This document shows, piece after piece, positions 1-8,137 of a stretch of DNA of 9,506 bases. The stretch is taken from the NCBI GenBank assembly GCA_000434535.1, contig FR878682.1:3374-12879 (forward strand). The letters run 5' to 3'. The stretch's first letter is position 1. Every line of letters starts with the position of its first letter. The notes under the pieces are model-generated. The model made no database searches. It was not told where the DNA came from and worked only from the letters and a program-made list of their open reading frames with translations. Source of the stretch: Collinsella sp. CAG:166 (GTDB taxonomy: Bacteria > Actinomycetota > Coriobacteriia > Coriobacteriales > Coriobacteriaceae). The position numbers were made by a program, and so were the translations under genes.

Positions 1-1094
1 CGCCGGCGCCGGCGCGCGGGCCGGCGGTGAAGGTGCCGTCAAGCGCCTCGACGCGCTCACGCATGGAGCCGAGCCCCATGCCTTCTGTGGCGTTGCGGGT
101 ACTCGCCCGAACCTCGCCAATACCATCGTCGGTAACAATGAGCTGGTAAAACGACGGATGTTCCATGCACCGTACGGTGACAGCGTGGGCGCAAGCATGG
201 CGCATGGTGTTGGAGAGCGCCTCGCGCAGGACCGCCGCAAAGCAGTTGGCGACATTTGCGGGCGCGTGCTCGGCCATAACTTCAAGCTCAATCTGCGGGC
301 CGCCGTCCGAGCGCGTGCCTTCAACAATGCGTTCGAGCTGCACGGAAAGGTCGACGGCGTTGTCGTTGAGCGCATGGACGCTGGCGCGTACGAGCTGGAG
401 CGCCTCGTCAACCGTGCGTTTGACGTCGGCGAAATCGGCGGCGACGCCGGGCTCGTCGGCGTGGACCACGCGCAGGGCCTCGGTCTGTAGCGAAGCGCGC
501 GTGAGCTGGTGCCCGACGTTATCGTGGATCTCGCGCGCGATGCGGGCGCGTTCGGCGAGCGTCGCGAGTTCGACTTCGTAGTCTTGGCGGTCGGCGAGGT
601 CACGGTTGCGTGCCTCGAGTGCCAGGGCGCGTTCTTGCAGCTTGTCGCGGATGCGACGCATGCGTTCCTGTTCGCGCTCCAGCTGCGCGGTGCGCAGCGA
701 CAGCAACGTGGCGGCGACCGAAAGGATGGCGGTCAGCAGGAGCGTTCGGGTGGTGAGCGCGTCGGCGCGTAGGTTCGCGACGAGCGCAAAAGCAAAGACG
801 GAGCCAATGCCCAGCGCGACCCAGGCGTGCTCGCGGCGCATGCGTCGCGCGATGTCATAGAGGGCGAGAGGCGCAAACGGCACAAACGGCGGCACGAAGA
901 CAGCCGCGATGATGTAAGCGTAACTTGCGGTCTCGCTTGCGCGCCGGGTGCGTTCCCCCTGTGCGACCTCGGCCAGTGAGGTGGCAATAACGCCAAGGCA
1001 AAACGCCGCGACCAGGTGAGCGTCCACAGCAAGACCCATGGCGGCCGCAATACAGCACGCCAGCACGATCGATTTGTCGAAAAGCCTGTTCATA
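1..1094 (-). CDS. Sensor histidine kinase, NarL/DesK type (HisKA_3 + HATPase), C-terminus cut by window edge
   Basis: Predicted membrane kinase that autophosphorylates a histidine and passes the phosphate to a LuxR/NarL-type response regulator. I translated the minus strand by hand: 364 codons are open to the edge. Residues 8-135 are hydrophobic (about four membrane segments near 8-43, 58-80, 90-108 and 115-133) with almost no external domain. A charged helix (136-180) leads to the phosphoacceptor box REIHDNVGHQL with H190. The ATPase domain shows the N-box REALSNTMRHA (N295), the G1 box DDGIG (322-326) and the G2 box GMGLGSMRER (338-347). Probably only 15-30 residues and the stop are missing. 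It is divergent from an ABC-2 exporter, so it probably controls that operon; its regulator would lie beyond the left edge. The start at 1094 is my choice because a -10-like hexamer lies just upstream. An in-frame ATG at 1121 would add nine residues (MRGFAYNTR), and neither start has a good Shine-Dalgarno. Family is certain, ligand unknown. Confidence 0.93.
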
Positions 1095-1100
1095 CGGGTA

Positions 1101-1106
1101 TTGTAC
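1101..1106 (-). promoter_or_regulatory. Candidate -10 element (TACAAT) for the histidine kinase gene
   Basis: On the minus strand TACAAT (5 of 6 matches to TATAAT) is followed by six bases (ACCCGT) and then the ATG at 1094. Transcription normally starts about seven bases after the -10, so the mRNA could begin at or next to the A of the ATG, giving a leaderless message. No convincing -35 is present 16-18 bp upstream (the region reads CCTCCA or similar). If translation starts at the alternative ATG at 1121, this hexamer is only coding sequence. Confidence 0.4.
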
Positions 1107-1152
1107 GCGAAGCCGCGCATGGTGGAGGGGCCGCCTGCGCAACCGTGACATT

Positions 1153-1176
1153 CCTCCCGCGCAGCAAAGCGGGGGG
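1153..1176. other. Stem-loop in the divergent intergenic region
   Basis: CCTCCCGC at 1153-1160 pairs with GCGGGGGG at 1169-1176, giving seven Watson-Crick pairs plus one wobble around an 8-base loop (1161-1168). There is no T-run on either side, so it does not look like an intrinsic terminator. Read on the minus strand, the 3' arm contains GGGAGG, a Shine-Dalgarno-like sequence, so a kinase transcript starting further upstream could fold here. It could also be a chance product of the GC-rich composition. Confidence 0.35.
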
Positions 1177-1192
1177 CGTCGGCAGGCCGCAC

Positions 1193-1224
1193 GACAAAGA
1201 CCCCGCACTCGTGACAAAGCTCAC
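1193..1224. promoter_or_regulatory. Candidate operator: GACAAAG direct repeat and GTGA-N6-TCAC palindrome
   Basis: GACAAAG occurs at 1193-1199 and again at 1213-1219, exactly 20 bp apart (about two helical turns). The second copy lies inside GTGACAAAGCTCAC (1211-1224), a perfect GTGA-N6-TCAC dyad with the geometry of Crp-type sites. The cluster is 70-100 bp upstream of the ABC ATPase start and about 100-130 bp from the divergent kinase start, where a shared control site would be expected. The protein that would bind is unknown; either the Crp/Fnr family or the two-component regulator is possible. No site consensus was tested. Confidence 0.35.
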
Positions 1225-1292
1225 TGGTGCGCGCCGGCGGCTCCTGCGATGATGCAATCGTACCGGGCCGCAATCAACGGAAGGGCCGCCTC

Positions 1293-2231
1293 ATGACAGA
1301 CATCGTTCACGTCGAAAACCTCGTCAAGCGCTATGACGATCTTATCGCGCTCGACCACTTTAACCTGAGCATCGCCCCCGGCGAGATCTTTGGCCTGCTG
1401 GGTCCCAACGGCTCGGGCAAGACCACGTCCATCAACTGTATCCTGCAGCTGCTTGCCTACGACAAAGGCACCATCGAGCTCTTTGGCGAGCCCATGACGC
1501 CCGCCCGCTACGACCTCAAGCGCCGCATCGGCGTGGTGCCGCAACAGGTGGCGGTGTTCGACGAGCTCACCGTGCGCGAGAACATCGACTATTTCTGCAG
1601 TCTCTACGTCAACGACCGCAAGCGCCGCCGCGCGCTGGTGGACGAGGCGATCGACTTTGTCGGCTTGGGCGACTTTACCAAGTTTCGCCCCGGCAAGCTC
1701 TCGGGCGGCCTGGCGCGTCGCCTCAACATCGCCTGCGGCATCGCGCACAAGCCCGAGCTCATCTTCTTTGACGAGCCCACGGTGGCGGTCGACCCGCAGA
1801 GTCGCAACGCCATCCTGGAGGGCATCTGCCGCTTGCGCGACGAGGGCGCCACGGTGGTGTATACCAGCCATTACATGGAGGAAGTCGAGCAGATCTGCAG
1901 CCGCATCATGATCATGGACGGCGGACGTGTGCTGGCGCAGGGCACCAATGACGAGCTCAAACGCATGATTCAGATGGGCGAGAAGATCGTGATCGAGGTC
2001 GGCGAGGTGCCGAGCGCGGCGCTCGGTGCCGTCGCGAGCCTGCCGCATGTCCTGGACCTGTCGGCGACGGCGGGCCAGCTCACGTTTTCGTGCGAGGCGA
2101 GCCCGCATAACCTGACGGACATTCTCGATGCGCTGCGCTCGCATGACGTGGCGCTTGGCCGCATTTATTCCGAGCCGCCGACCCTCAACGACGTGTTCCT
2201 CGAGATCACCGGCCGCGAGCTGCGCGACTAG
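1293..2231 (+). CDS. ABC-2 exporter ATP-binding protein (CcmA/DrrA/LnrL-like)
   Basis: A 312-residue cytoplasmic ATPase that powers the two permeases encoded next. Motifs in order: Walker A GPNGSGKT (37-44), Q-loop VVPQQ (81-85), signature LSGGLARR (136-143), Walker B LIFFDE (156-161), D-loop region VAVDP (164-168, where most relatives have GLDP) and switch histidine H193 in TSHYMEE. Residues 220-312 form the accessory C-terminal region typical of drug-export ATPases of this group, ending LNDVFLEITGRELRD. I chose the ATG at 1293 because GGAAGG at 1279-1284 lies eight bases before it and the protein then begins, as usual for the family, with MTDIVHVENLVKRY. The open frame extends to 1227 without a good ribosome site. 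It is the first gene of a three-gene operon divergent from a sensor kinase. The substrate cannot be read from the sequence; membrane-active antibiotics or lipids are plausible by analogy with Lnr. Confidence 0.94.
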   Translation: MTDIVHVENLVKRYDDLIALDHFNLSIAPGEIFGLLGPNGSGKTTSINCILQLLAYDKGTIELFGEPMTPARYDLKRRIGVVPQQVAVFDELTVRENIDYFCSLYVNDRKRRRALVDEAIDFVGLGDFTKFRPGKLSGGLARRLNIACGIAHKPELIFFDEPTVAVDPQSRNAILEGICRLRDEGATVVYTSHYMEEVEQICSRIMIMDGGRVLAQGTNDELKRMIQMGEKIVIEVGEVPSAALGAVASLPHVLDLSATAGQLTFSCEASPHNLTDILDALRSHDVALGRIYSEPPTLNDVFLEITGRELRD

Positions 2232-2239
2232 GGGGCGCC

Positions 2240-3427
2240 ATGTTCAACACCATTATCATTACGGTCAAGACGCTGCTGCGCCGGCCGAGTACATGGGTTT
2301 GGGGCGCGGTCTTTCCCGTCGCGCTTTCCACGATGTTTATGTTTATGTTCGCGAACTTCAGCTCCGACGGCACGGTCGACCCGGTGCCGGTTGCCGTCAT
2401 AGCGGACGAGGCCTGGGACGCCTCGACCTTTAAGGACGTGGCGACGTCGCTTGCCAAGGAGAGCGACGATCAGCTGCTCGAGATTCACGAGTGCGACGAC
2501 GCAGCCGATGCGAACCGTGCGCTCAAGTCCGGTGAGGTCGCGGGCATCTACACGGTCGACGACGCAGGCGTACCCAAGCTCACGCTGCTATCGAGCTACG
2601 ACAGCTCGCGCGCATCATCGGTGCTCACCGATCGCAGCATTTTGGAGACGGTGGCAAGCTCGTATACACAAAATGCCGAGCTCATGTCCCAGATTGCCCA
2701 GGACAACCCGGCGGCGCTCGCCGACCCCGAGGCGGTTGCGCGCGCCCTGTCGCTCGAGGGCGGCACCCGCCGCGTAAGCCTGACACGCACCACGCCCGAT
2801 GGCACGGTCATCTACTATTACGCGCTCTTTGGCCTGGTCGCGATGATGTCTGCCGAGTTTGCCGCCTTGAGCGTCGTCGATCTGCAGCCCAATCTGTCGG
2901 GCCTCGGCGCGCGTCGCTGCGTGGGCGGCCTTTCCAAGACGGCGTCGCTGGCCGGCATCTTTGTCGGCTCGTGGCTGGTTTCCTTCGCCTCGATGGCGAT
3001 CGCAATCGGCTACGTGCGCCTGGTCGTGGGCGTCGACTTTGGCGGGCGCGAGGGGCTGTGTCTGGTGGGCGGCGCCGCTTCCGCGCTTGCCGCCACGGGC
3101 CTGGGACTCTTTGTGGGCACACTTCCCGTTAAGGGCGGCAAGGCGTCCAAGTCCGGCATCCTCACGGGCTTTGCTACCACGTGCGCCCTGTTCGCCGGCC
3201 TCTACGGCGAGCCGGCGATGGCGCTTGCCGACGACGTCGCCCGCGCCTGCCCGGCCGAGTGCTGGTTCAACCCCGTCAAGCTCATCTGCGACATGTTCAA
3301 TCGCCTGTATTTCTTTGAGGACCTGGGGCCCTTCGCTGTTCGCGCGGGCGCGCTCGTCCTGATGGCCCTGGTGTTTGTCGCCGCCGCTACGCTGATCTTT
3401 GGAAGGAGTCGCTATGAGCACCTTTAA
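2240..3427 (+). CDS. ABC-2 type permease, first subunit
   Basis: A 395-residue membrane protein. A first membrane helix (about 18-40) follows a short basic N-terminus. A large extracytoplasmic region (about 41-187) carries acidic stretches. Five hydrophobic segments follow near 190-214, 235-264, 272-294, 304-322 and 367-387, and a basic tail ends the protein. One long external loop after helix 1 followed by a helix cluster is the layout of ABC-2 permeases such as LnrM/LnrN and the YhgE/Pip-like group. The ATG lies eight bases after the ATPase stop; the stop codon and following Gs (TAGGGGG) supply a Shine-Dalgarno-like run. The next gene starts inside its last codons. It probably forms a heterodimer with that second permease, because the two genes differ in sequence but share the same architecture. 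It has cysteines at 273, 315, 337, 341 and 350. No close named homologue is recognised. Confidence 0.88.
   Translation: MFNTIIITVKTLLRRPSTWVWGAVFPVALSTMFMFMFANFSSDGTVDPVPVAVIADEAWDASTFKDVATSLAKESDDQLLEIHECDDAADANRALKSGEVAGIYTVDDAGVPKLTLLSSYDSSRASSVLTDRSILETVASSYTQNAELMSQIAQDNPAALADPEAVARALSLEGGTRRVSLTRTTPDGTVIYYYALFGLVAMMSAEFAALSVVDLQPNLSGLGARRCVGGLSKTASLAGIFVGSWLVSFASMAIAIGYVRLVVGVDFGGREGLCLVGGAASALAATGLGLFVGTLPVKGGKASKSGILTGFATTCALFAGLYGEPAMALADDVARACPAECWFNPVKLICDMFNRLYFFEDLGPFAVRAGALVLMALVFVAAATLIFGRSRYEHL
3401..3408 (+). promoter_or_regulatory. Shine-Dalgarno GGAAGGAG that sets the start of the second permease
   Basis: GGAAGGAG lies inside the end of the first permease gene, five bases before the ATG at 3414. 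It argues for that ATG over the in-frame TTG at 3399, which would place the ribosome site within the coding sequence. The resulting 14-base overlap suggests translational coupling of the two permeases. Confidence 0.75.
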
Positions 3428-4619
3428 GACCGCGCTTCGCATGGCGCTGGCGCACCCGTTCTACCTGCTCATCTATACGGTGTTCATCTCGCTCATGGGC
3501 GTATTCATCGCGGCATCGGTGAGCTGGAACTCGTCGCAGCTCACCGAGTACAAGCCCTACGATGCCAACGTGATCGTGGTCGACCGCGACGACAGCGACC
3601 TTTCGCGTGCGCTTACCAAGCATCTGGGTTCGCGTTTTGAGCTGGTCACGGGCATCGGCGACGATACGTACGACCTTGCGGACGCGCTCTCCAAGAGCAA
3701 CAGCGCCAAGGGCAGCGCCGACTGCGTGTTCTTTATCCCGGAGGAGTTTGAGGACGACCTCGTTGCGGCTGCCCGCGCGGGGGAGGCCCTGCCCAAGCTC
3801 GACGTGACCTACGGTTCCGGCACCATGGCGGCGGCGCTTTCGTCTGCCGAGGCCTCGCGCTGGATCTCGCTCGCGGGCGCTGCGGCGGCGCTTGAGCCCG
3901 CTGCTTCTAACGGCGACGTTGCCAAGGCCGCCGAGCATGCCGCTGCAAAGCGCGCGGAGGTCCAGATCGAGCAGGTCAAGGTCGACTCGACGGCTGCCGC
4001 CACGCTCGAGTCGTATTTCAACTTTGGCGCGTACGCGATTATCTCGTCGGTCATCGTATCGGTGGGGTTGGTGTTCTCGGGCATGAACGAGCCCGAGCGC
4101 GTGCGTCGTATGGATGCCGGCCCGGTCTCCGAGCGCCAGCGCTCGCTTGCCGTGTTCGCGGCTGCCGCAGTGCTCACCGTCTGCATCTGGTTTGTGTCGA
4201 GCATGATGGGCGTCGTGGGCTTTGCCGGCGCGGTTGCCGAGGTCGGCGTGGGTCGTGTGTGCCTGGCGCTGGCGGCGACGTTTGCCCTGGCGTGCACGCC
4301 TCTGGCCGTTGGCTTTGCCCTTTCGAGCCTGGGTGCGCGTGAGGAGCTGCTCAACGGTGTGGGCAACCTGCTCGGCATGCTCATGACGTTTTTGGGCGGC
4401 GCTTGGATGCCGCTGTCGCTCATGGGCTCGGCCGTGCAGACGGTGGCGCACTTTGTGCCGACGTATTGGGTGAACGACGCGATCGGCAAGGCGCTTGCTT
4501 CGGACCTGACGTCTGCCGTGTTGGGCGACATCGCCTGCGACCTGGGCGTCACCGTGCTCTTCGCCGCCGCCATCGCCGCCGTAGGCCTGGCTCTCGCACG
4601 CGCCAAATCCCGCGCCTAG
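3414..4619 (+). CDS. ABC-2 type permease, second subunit
   Basis: A 401-residue membrane protein. The first helix is at about 16-35, followed by an external domain at about 36-200. That domain contains an alanine-rich helical section (about 150-190) carrying acidic and basic residues. The C-terminal helices lie near 205-224, 246-270, 281-304, 313-336 and 376-396. The WMPLSLMG and FVPTYWVNDAI segments (331-357) match the pattern of ABC-2 permeases, in which a hydrophobic turn precedes the last helix. The start is the ATG at 3414, chosen for the strong Shine-Dalgarno five bases upstream; the gene overlaps the preceding permease by 14 bases. It is the last gene of the exporter operon, and I see no clear terminator after it. 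It is expected to pair with the first permease. Similarity to Lnr-type and YhgE/Pip-like exporters is inferred from architecture, and the substrate is unknown. Confidence 0.88.
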   Translation: MSTFKTALRMALAHPFYLLIYTVFISLMGVFIAASVSWNSSQLTEYKPYDANVIVVDRDDSDLSRALTKHLGSRFELVTGIGDDTYDLADALSKSNSAKGSADCVFFIPEEFEDDLVAAARAGEALPKLDVTYGSGTMAAALSSAEASRWISLAGAAAALEPAASNGDVAKAAEHAAAKRAEVQIEQVKVDSTAAATLESYFNFGAYAIISSVIVSVGLVFSGMNEPERVRRMDAGPVSERQRSLAVFAAAAVLTVCIWFVSSMMGVVGFAGAVAEVGVGRVCLALAATFALACTPLAVGFALSSLGAREELLNGVGNLLGMLMTFLGGAWMPLSLMGSAVQTVAHFVPTYWVNDAIGKALASDLTSAVLGDIACDLGVTVLFAAAIAAVGLALARAKSRA

Positions 4620-4700
4620 TCTGAAATAAATCCTAGCCCTCGCCCCAAAATAGTTCGCCAAGGTTTACTATTACGTTCATAAAGTAGTACGAGGCTAACA
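4620..4700 (+). promoter_or_regulatory. AT-richer intergenic gap with inverted repeats; probable promoter of the second exporter
   Basis: This 81-base gap is clearly richer in A and T than its surroundings. It contains TACTA at 4666-4670 and TAGTA at 4685-4689, inverted copies 14 bases apart; an overlapping pairing of TACT 4666-4669 with AGTA 4683-4686 is also possible. Candidate -10 hexamers are TACTAT (4666-4671) and CATAAA (4678-4683), each 4 of 6, with no good -35. No hairpin followed by a T-run is present, so read-through from the upstream operon cannot be excluded. GAGG at 4691-4694 is the likely ribosome site for the next gene. Confidence 0.4.
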
Positions 4701-5426
<726 letters not shown>

Positions 5427-5434
5427 GCGGCGCC

Positions 5435-8101
5435 ATGACACCTCTCGCAAAACGTCTCCCGCGCGAGCTGCGCCGTAATATCGGCAAGTACCTGGGCATC
5501 TTTTTGCTTATGTGCGGAAGTATCGCTCTCACCTCGGGCTTTTTGCTCGCAGCGCATTCCATCGGCTGCCTTATCGACGACATGCGCGATGCGTACACGA
5601 TTGAGGACGGCCGCGTGACCACCTCCTTCGAGGCTACCGACGATCAGCTCAAGGCCGCCGAGGACGCGGCCGACGACGTCGGCGGCGTCACGCTCTACAA
5701 GAATTTCTCCATCGACGCCATCATCAAAAAGGCGTTCGGCGACGACGGCACCAAGCGCACACTACGCACCTATGCGCACCGCACCAAGGTCGATATCGCG
5801 TCCTACTGTGAGGGCAAGGAGCCCAAGACGGAAGACGAGGTGGCAATCGACCGTGTCTTCGCCACCAATAATAACCTGTCCATGGGCGATAAGGTCGAGC
5901 TTGAGGGTCGCGCCTACACCATCTGCGGCATCATGACCCAGCCCGATAGCCAGGCATTGTTCCTCAACAATTCGGACTTTACGGTGAACACCATCACGTA
6001 CGGCGTGGCCGAGGTCACCGATGCCGGCTTTGCCGCGCTCGAGGATGCCGGCGGCGCACCCGCCTACACCTACTCCTTCACCTTTACCGATCGCGACCTC
6101 CCCACCGCGGACCGCATTGACGCCGAGCAAGATATGGTCGAGGCGCTGACCGACGCCGATGCGCGCGTGGACGATCTGATCGACGCCGATTCCAACCAGG
6201 GCATTGGCTATGCGCGCGATGACGTGGACGGCGACTCCATGATGTGGATGACGCTGCTCGACATCATCATCGTGATCATGGCGTTTGTCTTTGTGGTCCT
6301 TACCGACGCCACCATCGAGGAGGAGAGCGCCATCATCGGCACGCTGCTCGCCAGCGGCTATCGTCGACGCGAGATCGTGCTGCACTACCTTGCGCTTCCC
6401 GCCATCGTGGGCGTGGTCGCGGCGCTTCTGGGCACAGTACTCGGCGTTGTGTTCTTTACCGAGCCCATGCGCAGCCTCTATTACGGTTCGTACAGCCTGC
6501 CGCCTTTCCAGGTGTACTGGAGCTGGGAGATCTTCGTGAAGTGTGCCGTGGTTCCCGCTGCCGCGCTCATTCTCATCACGCTGGTGGGCCTGCTTCGCAA
6601 GATGGGCAAGACGCCGCTGCAGTTTCTTCGCCACGAGGCGAGCGGCAAATCGGGCACCAAGCGCGGCTTGCAGCTGCCGGAGCGCATGGGTTTTGTTTCC
6701 CGCTTCCGCCTTCGTATCTTCCTGCGCAATCTGGGCAACTTCGCCACGCTCTTCGTGGGCATTGCGTTTGCCTCGCTGCTACTGCTCTTTGGCCTGGCGA
6801 TTTTGCCCACGATGACGCACTATGCGGACAACCTCGAGACAAGCCTGGTCGCCGAGCGCCAGTACACGCTCAAGGCGCCGCTGGAGCTCGAGGGCACTGC
6901 CGAGGAGCGCGAGCAGTGGTCGGCACTCGAGCGCTTACAGTCGGTTGACGGCGTGCTGCTTTCTGCCGCTCAGGATGCCGATGACGAGCTTGACGACGCG
7001 GCCGATGCGGCGCAGGCGGCAGCCGATGCCGCGACCAGCGCTCCGTCTGCCGAGAGCCTGGCCGCGGCGCAAGACGCGCTCGCCAAGGTCCAGGACAAGA
7101 AGGATGCGCTCTACGTACGTCTCGACGACCTTGCCGCTACCTTGGGCTGCGACCGCGATGAGGCCATCGGCCTGATCGACAAGGCCTCTAAGATCGACAC
7201 TGACAACGACGATATCCACCCGGTCAATACGACCGACAACGGCGCGGGCACAATCGCACAGGCCGAGAAATATGCCGTTTACCAGCTGCAATGCGACCGC
7301 GGCGATGGAAATGGCGAGGAGACGATTTCCGTCTACGGCATTTCATCCGATTCGCGCTATTGGAAAGACCTCAACGTCGGCGACGGACGCGTCGTCTTTG
7401 GCGGCGGTCTGCTCGATAAGTTTGGCTGGAGCGAGGGCCAGAAGGTCACGCTCAGCGACAAGTACGAGGGCGAGCATTATTCCTTTGAGTACGCGGGCAA
7501 GGACTGTGCCTGGGGCTCCAAGTCGGACATGAATATCTATATGAGTATCGACGACTTTAACGAGCTGTTCGACAACGACGCCGCCTACTTTAACGGCTAT
7601 GTGAGCGACGAGAAGCTCGACCTCGATGCTCGTTACTTTGCCGGCGACACCACGCCCGACGACATGCGCGCCGTGGGCGACCAGTTCATCGGCATGATGA
7701 GCAAAATGATCGGAATGATGATCGGGCTCGCGGTGTTTATCTTCCTGCTGTTTATGTACCTGCTGACCAAGGCCGTTATCGACCATAGCGCCCGGTCGAT
7801 CAGCTACATGAAAGTCTTTGGCTATCGAGATGGCGAGATCTCGCATCTGTACATCCGCTCGATCACGCTGTGCGTGGCGGCGTCGCTCGTGCTGAGCCTG
7901 CCATTGATCATCGGCTCGCTCACGGCCATCTTCCGCTCGATGCTGCTCGCCTACAACGGCAATATCGAGATCTACGTGCCCGCTTGGTCCATGGCCGCAT
8001 GTGTCGGCATTGGCTTTGCGACCTACCTGGTCGTGGCGCTGCTACACACGCGCTCCATCAAGCGCGTCAGTCTGGCCGAAGCCCTCAAAGTCCAAGAGTA
8101 G
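5435..8101 (+). CDS. FtsX-family ABC permease with two FtsX modules and two large extracytoplasmic domains
   Basis: An 888-residue membrane protein with about eight helices. Helix 1 (19-43) is followed by external domain 1 (44-268), which contains the MacB-core-like stretch NLSMGDKVELEGRAYTICGI. The first FtsX module has helices near 271-293, 318-341 and 365-388, with the cytoplasmic element GTLLASGYRRREI between the first two. Helix 5 (436-458) leads to external domain 2 (about 460-757). A second FtsX module has helices near 758-782, 805-833 and 850-872, with MKVFGYRDGEI between the first two and the typical tail VSLAEALKVQE. Domain 2 holds an Ala/Asp-rich helical segment (about 505-570) that looks like a coiled coil. 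The ATG at 5435 is preferred over the TTG at 5420, which overlaps the ATPase stop. Family members include macrolide or peptide exporters, lipoprotein movers and cell-wall hydrolase regulators; the substrate here is unknown. Confidence 0.93.
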   Translation: MTPLAKRLPRELRRNIGKYLGIFLLMCGSIALTSGFLLAAHSIGCLIDDMRDAYTIEDGRVTTSFEATDDQLKAAEDAADDVGGVTLYKNFSIDAIIKKAFGDDGTKRTLRTYAHRTKVDIASYCEGKEPKTEDEVAIDRVFATNNNLSMGDKVELEGRAYTICGIMTQPDSQALFLNNSDFTVNTITYGVAEVTDAGFAALEDAGGAPAYTYSFTFTDRDLPTADRIDAEQDMVEALTDADARVDDLIDADSNQGIGYARDDVDGDSMMWMTLLDIIIVIMAFVFVVLTDATIEEESAIIGTLLASGYRRREIVLHYLALPAIVGVVAALLGTVLGVVFFTEPMRSLYYGSYSLPPFQVYWSWEIFVKCAVVPAAALILITLVGLLRKMGKTPLQFLRHEASGKSGTKRGLQLPERMGFVSRFRLRIFLRNLGNFATLFVGIAFASLLLLFGLAILPTMTHYADNLETSLVAERQYTLKAPLELEGTAEEREQWSALERLQSVDGVLLSAAQDADDELDDAADAAQAAADAATSAPSAESLAAAQDALAKVQDKKDALYVRLDDLAATLGCDRDEAIGLIDKASKIDTDNDDIHPVNTTDNGAGTIAQAEKYAVYQLQCDRGDGNGEETISVYGISSDSRYWKDLNVGDGRVVFGGGLLDKFGWSEGQKVTLSDKYEGEHYSFEYAGKDCAWGSKSDMNIYMSIDDFNELFDNDAAYFNGYVSDEKLDLDARYFAGDTTPDDMRAVGDQFIGMMSKMIGMMIGLAVFIFLLFMYLLTKAVIDHSARSISYMKVFGYRDGEISHLYIRSITLCVAASLVLSLPLIIGSLTAIFRSMLLAYNGNIEIYVPAWSMAACVGIGFATYLVVALLHTRSIKRVSLAEALKVQE

Positions 8102-8137
8102 TCATTTAAGAACGTCCCCAACGACTGGGTTTCGCGC

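Noticed and set aside
158..860. Several plus-strand ORFs of 84-138 codons across the kinase region
   Set aside because: They are opposite-strand shadows of the histidine kinase, whose H, N and G boxes are clear on the minus strand.
855..1217. 120-codon minus-strand ORF overlapping the kinase start, with GGAGGA directly before an internal ATG
   Set aside because: It is Cys/Arg-rich with no domain, out of frame with the kinase, and the Shine-Dalgarno-like run touches the ATG, leaving no spacing.
1245..1253. TG-C-GATGAT as an extended -10 for the ABC-2 operon
   Set aside because: Only 4 of 6 matches and no -35 at suitable spacing; too weak to call in GC-rich DNA.
1221..2144. 307-codon antisense ORF opposite the first ATPase
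   Set aside because: It lies opposite a gene with all ABC motifs and shows the same shadow composition. No domain is recognisable.
3387..4661. 424-codon antisense ORF opposite the second ABC-2 permease
   Set aside because: It is rich in Arg, His and Ala in a low-complexity way, has no recognisable domain, and lies fully opposite a well-supported gene. Long antisense frames are expected here because of the GC bias at third codon positions.
8117..8132. CCCA-ACGAC-TGGG hairpin followed by TTT after the FtsX permease gene
   Set aside because: The 4-bp stem and three Ts are too weak for a terminator. It may be chance, so the end of that operon is not defined.
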